Positions 8,555-15,453 of a stretch of DNA of 22,220 nt are shown piece by piece (position 1 is the first letter of the stretch; each line of letters begins with the position of its first letter). The DNA is from Sedimentisphaerales bacterium. Lineage in GTDB: Bacteria; Planctomycetota; Phycisphaerae; Sedimentisphaerales; SG8-4. Under the pieces are notes generated by a model. It was not told where the DNA came from. It searched no databases and worked only from the letters and a program-made list of their open reading frames with translations. The position numbers and the translations under genes are program-made. Where the stretch lies: assembly GCA_016932895.1 (NCBI GenBank), contig JAFGCA010000608.1, positions 1-22,220 of the forward strand, read 5' to 3'.

Positions 8555-8589
8555 GCGGGGCATCCGCCCTACAGGGGCGTCCGCCCCGC
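8555..8589. repeat. Strong GC-rich hairpin downstream of the beta-helix gene
   Basis: GCGGGGC (8555-8561) pairs with GCCCCGC (8583-8589), with an inner GCCC/GGGC stem around TACA. It is followed by an A-run on the plus strand and by T6 only 24 nt later (8613-8618), so it is not a textbook terminator. It may be a REP-like repeat or may protect the 3' end of the upstream transcript. Confidence 0.4.
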
Positions 8590-8629
8590 CTAAAAAAAAC
8601 TCGCGCCGTCACTTTTTTCCTTAGACGAA

Positions 8630-8650
8630 AACACGGCGTCCAATCGTGTT
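8630..8650. promoter_or_regulatory. Inverted repeat upstream of the ECF sigma gene
   Basis: AACACG (8630-8635) and CGTGTT (8645-8650) are exact reverse complements separated by 9 nt, 41 nt before the sigma start. This is a possible operator. No clear -35/-10 pair was found. Confidence 0.25.
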
Positions 8651-8691
8651 ACGAGTGAAAAACGATCGTCTCGGGAGGCTCCCAGACGTCC

Positions 8692-9231
8692 ATGATCGAA
8701 GACATGTTGCTGATCTGGAAGTTCCGGTCCGGCGACAGCGCCGCTCTGGCGAAGATCTATGAGGATCATCGCAAGAATCTGCTGCGAATCGCGGCGGGCT
8801 TGGTGAACCAGGCGAGCGTCGCCGAGGACATCGTGCACGATGTCTTCGTCCAACTCGCTCAGTCGCCCCGGAGGCTGAGGCTCAGGGGAAACCTGCGCAG
8901 CTTTCTGACCACGTGCGTCGTCAATCGGGCGCGCGACGCCAACAGAGCGATGCGGCAACGACAGACAACGGGTATGGAAGACGCCGGTCGGCTCGCGGCC
9001 GATCAGCCGGAGCCCGAGCGGTGGATCATCGACAACGAACGTCTGACGAAGCTCAACGATGCCCTGGCGCAGCTCCCGTACGAGCAGCGAGAGGTCGTAG
9101 TCCTGCATTTGCAGGGTGGACTGAAGTTCCGCAACATTGCGGCGTCCCAGGGTGTCTCCATCAACACGGCCATGAGCCGCTACCGATACGGACTGGGCAA
9201 GCTGCGGTCCTTGTTGAATGGCGAAGTCTGA
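8692..9231 (+). CDS. ECF-type RNA polymerase sigma-70 family factor
   Basis: An extracytoplasmic-function sigma factor of 179 aa, the normal length, with only regions 2 and 4. Region 2 (about 17-90) contains ALAKIYEDHRKNLLRIAAGL, the ASVAEDIVHDVFVQLAQ core-binding helix and NLRSFLTTCVVNRARDANR. The linker is about 91-115. Region 4 (about 116-175) has LAQLPYEQREVVVLHLQGGL and the helix-turn-helix FRNIAASQGVSINTAMSRYRYG followed by LGKLRSLL, which reads the -35 element. A GGGAGG lies 13 nt before the ATG, rather far; the Met at residue 5 would be even farther. The stop codon overlaps the start region of the next gene, so the two are co-translated. In this arrangement the sigma factor is normally held inactive by the partner encoded next to it. 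Confidence 0.93.
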   Translation: MIEDMLLIWKFRSGDSAALAKIYEDHRKNLLRIAAGLVNQASVAEDIVHDVFVQLAQSPRRLRLRGNLRSFLTTCVVNRARDANRAMRQRQTTGMEDAGRLAADQPEPERWIIDNERLTKLNDALAQLPYEQREVVVLHLQGGLKFRNIAASQGVSINTAMSRYRYGLGKLRSLLNGEV

Positions 9232-10063
9232 TATGAAACCCGAACGAGAAATCGAGCGGTTCGTTGCAGCCACGCAACTCGACACGCACGGCGAGAAGGA
9301 CCGCCAAGTACTCGACGACGTCCTGGCGGCGCACGGCGAGTACAAAGAGCGGCAATCCCAAGGGGCACGCAAATGGCGAATCATCCGAGGCAAGGGAATG
9401 AGACTGCCCGCCGCGGCGGTCGTGATCCTGACGATCGGGTTGTCTGTCGTAACGCTGGAAAGGCTGACAAAGCCGGCTTGGGCCATCGAGCAGACCATTG
9501 CCGCCATCGAAGGGTTCGAAGCATTGTATGGCTCGGGAATCCTCTCCCTGGATGGCACCGAGACGGAGCAGGCCCGGAGTTGGGCCCGGCCCAACCACGA
9601 GGGCACGGGCTCCGGGGATCTCCGGATGGAGACGGCATCCGGCTATCTGGTCGTCGTGAACGAGGCGCAGAATGTGACGCATACGTACGACCCAGTCCGC
9701 AACGTCGTGCGGATTCAGAGCGGGAGAGGGCTGTACTGCGATCCCTGGATCGACGGTGATTACTTCCGGGACATGAAGGGATGGTGTGAGCACTGGGAAC
9801 AGGAATATGCAACGGACGAGCTGACGGACCGGCGGTGTGTGATCGTCAGGGCCCGGAACCTCCACGACGGTCAATCCTACGAGTACTATTTCGACGTCCG
9901 GACCAAGCTGCCGGTCCGGGGCAAAGTCTGGCACAACAACGATTTCGCCGGACAGCCTTACTTTGACATCCGCAAGATCGTGTACAATCCGGTGCTGCCG
10001 GAGGGAATCTTCGACTGCCCGATCCCTCCCGGCGCGGTGGTTCTGGACGAAAGAAGCAACTGA
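9218..10063 (+). CDS. Membrane-anchored putative anti-sigma/sensor protein with LolA/RseB-like outer domain
   Basis: 281 aa; ATG 9218 overlaps the sigma gene by 14 nt, and an in-frame ATG at 9233, just after the sigma stop, is an alternative. Residues 1-60 are a charged cytoplasmic tail (EIERFVAATQLDTHGEKDRQ, then a KWRIIR segment), the form seen in Planctomycetota proteins encoded beside ECF sigma factors. One membrane helix follows at about 62-80 (RLPAAAVVILTIGLSVVTL). Residues about 88-275 lie outside and resemble the LolA/RseB-type half-barrel (AIEQTIAAIEGFEALYGSG; YEYYFDVRTKLPVRGKV; YFDIRKIVYNPVLPEGIFD). There is no zinc-finger HxxxCxxC anti-sigma motif. The role as anti-sigma factor or signal receiver is inferred from position and topology. 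Confidence 0.7.
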   Translation: MAKSDMKPEREIERFVAATQLDTHGEKDRQVLDDVLAAHGEYKERQSQGARKWRIIRGKGMRLPAAAVVILTIGLSVVTLERLTKPAWAIEQTIAAIEGFEALYGSGILSLDGTETEQARSWARPNHEGTGSGDLRMETASGYLVVVNEAQNVTHTYDPVRNVVRIQSGRGLYCDPWIDGDYFRDMKGWCEHWEQEYATDELTDRRCVIVRARNLHDGQSYEYYFDVRTKLPVRGKVWHNNDFAGQPYFDIRKIVYNPVLPEGIFDCPIPPGAVVLDERSN

Positions 10064-10128
10064 TGCTGAAAAAGCGACGTGTGTCCCAACCGTTTCCACA
10101 ACAAGAGCATACATGGCGGCTCATGCTT

Positions 10129-10135
10129 AAGGAGG
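10129..10135 (+). promoter_or_regulatory. Near-perfect Shine-Dalgarno of the M1-like gene
   Basis: AAGGAGG ends 7 nt before ATG 10143 and fixes the start. It is the strongest ribosome site I found in the window, so this third gene of the apparent operon may be translated more strongly than the two genes before it. Confidence 0.7.
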
Positions 10136-10142
10136 TGTCAAA

Positions 10143-12140
10143 ATGACTCGATCGTCTTCGCAACTGTCCTTTGTACTGGCCCTGACTGCCCTGCTGACGT
10201 CCGCAGGTCTTACCGAGCCCGCCGAGACCACCAGCGAGAAAGTAGCGTTCTGGGTCCCGCAGCACCCGCCCCGGGCCCGCTACCAGATCGACTGCACTAT
10301 CGAGTTGGCCGACAAGGTGTCGCTGGAGGGCCAGGTTACGATTCATCTGGTCAACACGACGCCCGGGCCGCTGCAAACGCTTGCCATCGACTGGATGAAG
10401 TTTGGCGAGCAGACCCTGCGTATCGAGGCCAACGGCAAGCCGGTGGACCTGCCGGCCCCCATTCGAGCGTTCCCGCAGGATTTCGTGCTGCCCGAGCCCG
10501 TACGTCCGGGGCAGCCGCTGACGCTGGAGGTCGAGTTCGCACTTTCGGTGCCCGCCCCGCCGCAGGAGATGAACAGGATGGGGCCGATCGACAAGTGGCC
10601 CGGCCTCTGGTGGGGTATGCCCACGCAGGATGACTACGAGCTGAAGCTCGACGCCCCGGACGGCTACGCCGTGGTCACGAGCGGCCGGCTCGACCCCGAA
10701 ACCGGCTCGTATCGCGCCCGGTCAATCCCCTCGTTCGGCCTGGTGCTCTTGAAGGGACATGAGGTCCTCGAAGACCGGACAGGGGACGTCGTCGTGCGCT
10801 GCCTGTACAAGCCGGAAGACGTCAAGTGCGCCAAGCTGCTCCTGGAGACAGCGGTGGACGTCATCGACTTCTACCGCGACTGGCTTGGTTTCTATCCCTA
10901 TCGCGTCCTGAATATCATTCCGGGCATGGACCGGCCCGCCGGCGGCTACCCGGCGGCCACCAATATCATCGTCATCCACGGCATGGGCCGCATGGACGAC
11001 ATGCCCGAACTGCACTGGCGCTGGATCACCGCCCACGAGATCGGCCATCAGTACTGGGGCAGGCACGTCATGGAGAAGGACGATCCCGGCTGGCTGTGGA
11101 TCGGCCTGGGCATCTACGCCGACCGACAGTACTGCCGGGCCCGGAACCTCGGCTCTGACAAGCACGAGCAGCTCATGGAGCGATACATCAGAGGTGTGCG
11201 CGAGGGATTGGATACGACGGTGAGCCGATCGCAGGAAGAGCGGTCCAACATCAAGTTCGATTTCAACAACGTCGTCATACACGGCAAGGGGTTCAGCATC
11301 ATCAGCGCCCTCGACTGCATGCTGGGCAAGGCGACGTTCGAACAGATTTACCGACGCTGCCTCCACGAATTCGCCGGACGTCCGATGGGCCTGCAAGAAT
11401 TCCGGGCGTTCTGCGAGCGGGAGACCGGACAGGACCTGGGATGGTTTTTCGAGCAGTGGGTCAACTCCAACAAGGTCCTCTCGTACGAGATTGCCTCGCA
11501 GACCTCCGAGAAGAAGGACGACGCCTACGTCACCGAGGTGGAAGTCCGCTGCCTCGGGACACTCAAGATGCCCGTGCCCGTGACGGCGCGTTTTGAGGAC
11601 GGCACCTCGCAGCAGGCCGCCACGGAGCGGCTCCACGACGTAGACGTCCTGCGGTTCAAGAGCCGCGCGCCCCTCAAAGACGTTCAGTTGGATCCGGAAA
11701 AGGCCCTGCCCCTGGTCGTTCCGCCGCCGTCGGCCCACGACCAGGAGCTTGCCAGGACCATGCAAGAGCTTCCCTGGGTCGGCGCGGGAGAAAAAGCTCT
11801 GGAGGTCTTCGAGAAAGCGCAGCAAGCGCAGATGTCAGATGCAGGCCGCTGGTTCAAGCTCGGCATGGCGTTGTACGACGGCAAGTACTACGAGCAAGCC
11901 CTGACTGCGTTTCGAACCTCGCAGCGCCAGGCGCAAGACGATCCGTCTCGGGCGTGTGCGGCTCTCGTCTGGCAGGGACATCTGCTCGATTTGCTCGAAC
12001 GACGGGACGAGGCCCTGCGCTGCTACAACGAGGCTCTGGGCCAATCGGCCGACCTGAACATGCGACACGACCAATACGGGATGAAACTCGACCGCCAATG
12101 GGTACAGAAGCGCATCGAGGAGCCCTTCCGTCGCGAATAG
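10143..12140 (+). CDS. Exported M1-peptidase-like protein with C-terminal TPRs and missing catalytic residues
   Basis: 665 aa with a signal peptide (SSQLSFVLALTALLTSAGLT). Residues about 40-210 fit the N-terminal beta domain of M1 aminopeptidases and about 215-470 the gluzincin catalytic domain. HEIGH is at 298-302, followed by QYWGRHV. In M1 enzymes a Glu 19 residues after the second His (in WLNEG) binds zinc; here the region reads WLWIGLGIYAD, with Gly321/Leu322 and no Glu. The GxMEN motif is replaced by GGYPAATN (267-274), and the position of the catalytic Tyr (YxKG) reads IHGKG with His380. About residues 565-640 form two TPR-like helical pairs. It may be a pseudoenzyme or may use another ligand such as Asp327. 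It lies 79 nt downstream of the sigma/anchor pair and is probably co-transcribed. Confidence 0.8.
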   Translation: MTRSSSQLSFVLALTALLTSAGLTEPAETTSEKVAFWVPQHPPRARYQIDCTIELADKVSLEGQVTIHLVNTTPGPLQTLAIDWMKFGEQTLRIEANGKPVDLPAPIRAFPQDFVLPEPVRPGQPLTLEVEFALSVPAPPQEMNRMGPIDKWPGLWWGMPTQDDYELKLDAPDGYAVVTSGRLDPETGSYRARSIPSFGLVLLKGHEVLEDRTGDVVVRCLYKPEDVKCAKLLLETAVDVIDFYRDWLGFYPYRVLNIIPGMDRPAGGYPAATNIIVIHGMGRMDDMPELHWRWITAHEIGHQYWGRHVMEKDDPGWLWIGLGIYADRQYCRARNLGSDKHEQLMERYIRGVREGLDTTVSRSQEERSNIKFDFNNVVIHGKGFSIISALDCMLGKATFEQIYRRCLHEFAGRPMGLQEFRAFCERETGQDLGWFFEQWVNSNKVLSYEIASQTSEKKDDAYVTEVEVRCLGTLKMPVPVTARFEDGTSQQAATERLHDVDVLRFKSRAPLKDVQLDPEKALPLVVPPPSAHDQELARTMQELPWVGAGEKALEVFEKAQQAQMSDAGRWFKLGMALYDGKYYEQALTAFRTSQRQAQDDPSRACAALVWQGHLLDLLERRDEALRCYNEALGQSADLNMRHDQYGMKLDRQWVQKRIEEPFRRE

Positions 12141-12182
12141 CTCCGTTGCGTCAAGCTCATACGAAGGAAAAGCAATTTGGCC

Positions 12183-12284
12183 CTGTCATTCTGAGCCGCA
12201 GGCGAAGGATCTGGCCTGAGAACGAGAAGTGTTTCACAGCCGCAGCCCAGATCCTTCACTGCGCTGCGCTTCGTTCAGGATGAC
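12183..12284 (-). repeat. 102-bp palindromic dispersed element, copy 2 (inverted relative to copy 1)
   Basis: Its reverse complement aligns end to end and without gaps to 2745-2846, with 18 mismatches in 102 positions. The ends are CTGTCATTCTGAG and CAGGATGAC, again imperfect inverted repeats. It sits in the 174-nt gap between two convergent genes and could fold into a long hairpin that also stops transcription. Confidence 0.75.
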
Positions 12285-12314
12285 ACACTCAGCAGAGATT
12301 GACCAGAATCCGCA

Positions 12315-13697
12315 TCAGTCGTGGCGCAGGGCGACGACGGGATCGACGGCGGCGGCGCGAATCGTCGGGAAGATGCCGGCGATCAGGCTGACAAGGATGG
12401 AGAAAGCGATGGCGCCGAGACAGAGCCACCAGGGGAAGCTGAAGTAGTGAATGTGCGGGACGCCCTCGCGGGCCGAGAGGCCGTTGACTACGACGTTGAT
12501 GATGCCGCTGACGAGCCAGCCCAGCGCCAGGCCGAAGAGGCCGCCCATGAAGCCGATCACGCCGGACTCGAAGAGAAAGATATTCCGCACATCGGCGTCG
12601 GTGGCGCCCACCGCTTTCATAATGCCGATCTCGCGATACCGCTCCAGGATCGACATCACCATCGTATTGACGATCCCCAGCGACGCCACCGTCATGCCGA
12701 TCATGCCGACCGCCAGCAGGAACATGTCCATGATGACGAAGCCCTTCTTCATCTCGTCCAACTGGTCCATCAGCGCGAAGGTCCGCAGCCCGCGTTCTTC
12801 GAGCCTGGCCTTGACGTCCGCTACAAGCCGGGGCGAGGCGACCCGAACCGTAACCGTAGAATAGCCGGCCATCTTCTCGGCGGGCTGGAACAAATCCGAG
12901 ACGCCGGTCAACACCAGCTTCCTCATGCGGCCGGCCGCCCCGGGCGGAATGAACACGTCACTGCGAATCGGCACCGCGCCGCCGAAGCCCATCCGCTCGA
13001 TCACACCGGCGATCTTGAAGGGATACCGCTTGCTCGAAACGGGCAGTCGCTGGTCGCCCCGGCCGAAGGCCATCCGCATCAGGCTGGCCAGGCCGAAGTC
13101 CAGCGTGATCGTGCGAATTTCCACCTCTTCACCGACCGCGGTTTCCGGCTTCCTGTTGCCCAGCCGCCGCAACAGCGAGTCGCTGATCATCGCTTCGTTC
13201 GGCTCGTCGCCGACGTAGGGCTGCCCGGCGCGCAACTGGACCAGCTCCGATCCGCACGCCCGCGCCGTGACGACCTGGACAAGCGTGAACTGCTCCCTGT
13301 CGCCCAGGCGAATCTGCGCGGGGAAACGCATCTCGGGAAAGGCCGCCTCGACCCCTTCGATCTGCATCACCTCATCGATGAAGTCGTCGTCCAGCACCTC
13401 GACCCGCCCGGAGGCGTCGCCGACAGGCTCGCTCGCTTCGTCGTTCGCCTGAGGCGCATCCGGATCGTGCTTGGACGGATTGCGACGGGCGTCGTGCTTC
13501 GGGGAGACATTGATGTAGTTGAGCAGGTCCATCTCCTCGAATTGGCCCCTGATGTTCCGCTGGACGCCCTGGCCGAAGGCGAACATGCAGACCAGCGCCC
13601 CGACGCCGATCACCACCCCGCCGGTGGTGAGAAACGTGCGCAGCTTCTTCTTCCACAAGTTACCACACGCCTGCTCGATGTAGTCGGACATCCTCAT
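12315..13697 (-). CDS. MacB/FtsX-type ABC transporter permease
   Basis: 460 aa, inner-membrane permease of the MacB/LolCE/FtsX superfamily. TM1 is at about 22-42 ([20 protein letters not shown]), a large periplasmic MacB_PCD-like domain spans about 45-320, and three C-terminal helices lie at about 322-346, 376-402 and 424-446. Between TM2 and TM3 is the diagnostic coupling segment [19 protein letters not shown], and the end is [14 protein letters not shown], also typical. An acidic low-complexity insert (about 75-95) is unusual. ATG 13697 starts 3 nt after the ATPase stop; the Met at residue 3 (13691) is equally possible. It should pair as a dimer with the ATPase encoded immediately upstream. 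No periplasmic adaptor (MacA-like) or LolA gene is adjacent, so the substrate is unknown. Confidence 0.92.
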   Translation of the reverse strand: MRMSDYIEQACGNLWKKKLRTFLTTGGVVIGVGALVCMFAFGQGVQRNIRGQFEEMDLLNYINVSPKHDARRNPSKHDPDAPQANDEASEPVGDASGRVEVLDDDFIDEVMQIEGVEAAFPEMRFPAQIRLGDREQFTLVQVVTARACGSELVQLRAGQPYVGDEPNEAMISDSLLRRLGNRKPETAVGEEVEIRTITLDFGLASLMRMAFGRGDQRLPVSSKRYPFKIAGVIERMGFGGAVPIRSDVFIPPGAAGRMRKLVLTGVSDLFQPAEKMAGYSTVTVRVASPRLVADVKARLEERGLRTFALMDQLDEMKKGFVIMDMFLLAVGMIGMTVASLGIVNTMVMSILERYREIGIMKAVGATDADVRNIFLFESGVIGFMGGLFGLALGWLVSGIINVVVNGLSAREGVPHIHYFSFPWWLCLGAIAFSILVSLIAGIFPTIRAAAVDPVVALRHD

Positions 13698-13700
13698 GGG

Positions 13701-14399
13701 CTATCGCAACCCCTCCCGCTGCGTCACGACTCCGTCTTTCAGACAGATCACCTCATCGGCGAACTCCCGCAGCAGGGCCTGCTCGTGCGAGATCATCACG
13801 ACGGTCAGGGATTGGGCCCGCCGCAACTCGACGAGGGACTCGACGATCTGCCGGGACGTGTGGCTGTCCAGATTGCCGGTGGGCTCGTCGGCCAGCAGGA
13901 TGTGCGGACGATTCACGAGGGCCCGGGCGATGGCGACCCGCTGCTGCTCGCCGCCGGACAGCTCGCTCGGTCTGTGACTCGCACGCCCTTCCAACCCGAC
14001 CGTGCTCAACAGCTCGCCGGCCCGGCGCAGCCGCTCCTTCTTGACCACGCCGGCGAACAACAGCGGCAGCGCGACATTCTCCAGCGCCGTGTGCGAGCCG
14101 ACGAGATTGAACGACTGGAAGATCATGCCAACGGTGGTGCGGCGAAACAGGGCCAGATCGTCGTTGTCCAGGTCCGAAATGCGCCGGCCCGCGACCGAGA
14201 GCCGCCCTGCCGAAGGCGTGTCCAGCCCGCCCAGCAGGTTCATCAGCGTGGACTTGCCCGACCCGGAGGCGCCCGTGACGCCGACGAAGTTCCCGCGGTC
14301 GATCGAGAGCGTCACGTCCCGCAGCGCCGTGACCTCCACCGGCCCCGAGGCATAGACCCGGGTCAGCCCTTCGGTCTGGATGAAAGCGTCAGCGTCCAT
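13701..14399 (-). CDS. LolD/MacB-type ABC transporter ATP-binding protein
   Basis: 232 aa, the usual length for a stand-alone ATPase of this class, acting at the cytoplasmic face with the permease encoded next. Walker A is GASGSGKST (43-51), Q-loop Gln95 (MIFQSFNLV), signature LSGGEQQR (147-154), Walker [14 protein letters not shown] (167-179) and H-loop His205 (ISHE). The NLDS segment after Walker B and the FNLV after the Q-loop are characteristic of the LolD/MacB/FtsE group. ATG 14399 overlaps the phosphodiesterase stop by 11 nt, implying translational coupling. All motor residues are intact. The group name is sure; which substrate (lipoprotein, lipid, peptide) is not. Confidence 0.93.
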   Translation of the reverse strand: MDADAFIQTEGLTRVYASGPVEVTALRDVTLSIDRGNFVGVTGASGSGKSTLMNLLGGLDTPSAGRLSVAGRRISDLDNDDLALFRRTTVGMIFQSFNLVGSHTALENVALPLLFAGVVKKERLRRAGELLSTVGLEGRASHRPSELSGGEQQRVAIARALVNRPHILLADEPTGNLDSHTSRQIVESLVELRRAQSLTVVMISHEQALLREFADEVICLKDGVVTQREGLR

Positions 14400-15201
14400 G
14401 CTCGAGAAGAAAAGTCTTCAGTCCTTCGAGATCGTCCGTGTTGATCAGGTCGACGCCGGCCGACAGCAGCCCGCGCCAGAGGGTCTGCCGCGTGGCCGAA
14501 CGGGCGTCGGGCGTGGCCCAGAATCGCACGAGCCGGCCCTTGGCGTGCGCGGCCCTCACGACAGCATCCAGTTTCTCCCGCTCGGCAGCGGGCATTGGCC
14601 CGGTGCCGCGCCAGGTGAAATGCGCGCCCCAGCGATCGCTGATCAGCGGCATCAGGTCCGCAGGCAAATCCGACTCCAAATCGCTCAGCCGGCCGTCACA
14701 GCCTGCATAGCGCACGGTCTGGGACTTCATCAGCTCCAGCGGCCGGTTTCCCGAAATGATGACCAGAACCGCCTTCTCCCGGCGGCCCTGCGGGCCGAAC
14801 GAGGTGACGACGTCGCGATACTCCGCGAGAATCTCGTGCAGTCGCAGATACGTCGGCTCGGCGGCCGATTTCAAATCCACCAGCAGAAGGAACCTCGACC
14901 TGGTCGCGTAGACGTGCCCGCCGTTCTGCTTCGCGCGCCGGCGCAACGGCTCTAAATACAGGGATCGCAGCGTCCGCTCCGGCTTGATCTCGTCGGCATC
15001 ATGGGCGACGCAGAGCTTCTGTCCCACCAAAAACACGTCCGCCTCGACGCTCGTGAAGCCGTGCCCCAACGCCGCCAGCAGCGGCGGATCGTGTCGATAG
15101 TCGTTGTGGGCGTGAGCGTGGGGCAACGGAACCACGGCGGCCCGGCCCAGACTCGAAGACACCAGGAGCCAACATACTGTCACACAAGCTCTTGCGATCA
15201 T
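14389..15201 (-). CDS. Secreted GDPD/PI-PLC-like phosphodiesterase
   Basis: 270 aa with a signal peptide (MIARACVTVCWLLVSSSLGRA). The mature protein begins with the metal-site motif HAHNDYRHDPP (His30, His32, Asn33, Asp34), then GFTSVEADVFL with Glu53 and Asp55, and LCVAHDAD with His67, the layout of the glycerophosphodiester phosphodiesterase / phosphatidylinositol-phospholipase C TIM-barrel superfamily. Later strands include FLLLVDLKS, VRFWATPD and GVDLINTDDLEGLKTFL. It would hydrolyse phosphodiesters outside the cytoplasm; the head group is unknown. GGAGG at 15208-15212 (minus strand) sits 6 nt before the ATG and fixes the start. It is the first gene of an operon with the ABC ATPase and permease, which suggests but does not prove a link to lipid or envelope turnover. 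Confidence 0.85.
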   Translation of the reverse strand: MIARACVTVCWLLVSSSLGRAAVVPLPHAHAHNDYRHDPPLLAALGHGFTSVEADVFLVGQKLCVAHDADEIKPERTLRSLYLEPLRRRAKQNGGHVYATRSRFLLLVDLKSAAEPTYLRLHEILAEYRDVVTSFGPQGRREKAVLVIISGNRPLELMKSQTVRYAGCDGRLSDLESDLPADLMPLISDRWGAHFTWRGTGPMPAAEREKLDAVVRAAHAKGRLVRFWATPDARSATRQTLWRGLLSAGVDLINTDDLEGLKTFLLEHGR

Positions 15202-15341
15202 ACAGGGCCTCCGACCGACACATCAGGACTTTTGTCAAGGGCAATACACAATACCCGAACCCCGCCCCGGCAACAACAAAAAGGATGCGTCGCGCACCAG
15301 ATTCCTTCCGAGCCGGCCCTGTGGTCACCTGCCCCCTTGAA

Positions 15342-15389
15342 GCCGGCGTGAAAGCCGGCATTGCACTGTGGCGTCGGAGTCCTTACAAT
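15342..15389 (+). promoter_or_regulatory. Candidate promoter of the CocE/NonD hydrolase with adjacent inverted repeat
   Basis: TTGCAC (15361-15366) and TACAAT (15384-15389) are spaced 17 nt; the -10 matches consensus at 5 of 6 positions. Just before the -35, GCCGGC (15342-15347) is repeated at 15354-15359, each self-complementary, a possible operator. The leader then contains a hairpin. Confidence 0.4.
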
Positions 15390-15397
15390 GGCGGTCA

Positions 15398-15414
15398 CCC
15401 GGGCTTCGGCCGGG
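15398..15414 (+). other. Leader hairpin with TTCG loop before the CocE/NonD gene
   Basis: CCCGGGCTTCGGCCGGG can form a short GC stem capped by the very stable C(UUCG)G tetraloop, just after the expected transcription start. It could stabilise the mRNA; its position, 29 nt before the ribosome site, leaves translation free. Confidence 0.35.
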
Positions 15415-15442
15415 CATATGAATACTGCTGTATCAGGCGAAT

Positions 15443-15447
15443 GGAGG
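15443..15447 (+). promoter_or_regulatory. Shine-Dalgarno that decides the CocE/NonD start
   Basis: GGAGG lies 6 nt before ATG 15454. The frame is open further upstream to 15361, but only the 15454 start has a ribosome site and gives a signal peptide. Confidence 0.7.
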
Positions 15448-15453
15448 TCTTTG

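Noticed and set aside
8555..8600. Rho-independent terminator for the beta-helix gene
   Set aside because: The hairpin is strong, but on the plus strand it is followed by an A-run, not a T-run, so I list it only as a hairpin/repeat.
6846..8612. 588-codon open frame on the minus strand
   Set aside because: It is antisense to the beta-helix gene; composition is Val/Ala/Asp/Glu-rich with no recognisable domain. The plus-strand product has a signal sequence and clear beta-helix coils.
10143..12140. Calling the gene pepN (active aminopeptidase N)
   Set aside because: The third zinc ligand, GxMEN and catalytic Tyr are missing at their expected places.
12321..14444. 707-codon open frame on the plus strand
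   Set aside because: It is antisense to the permease and ATPase genes, both with full diagnostic motifs. Its product is a His/Asp/Gln/Arg-rich sequence without domains, as expected from GC-rich shadow frames.
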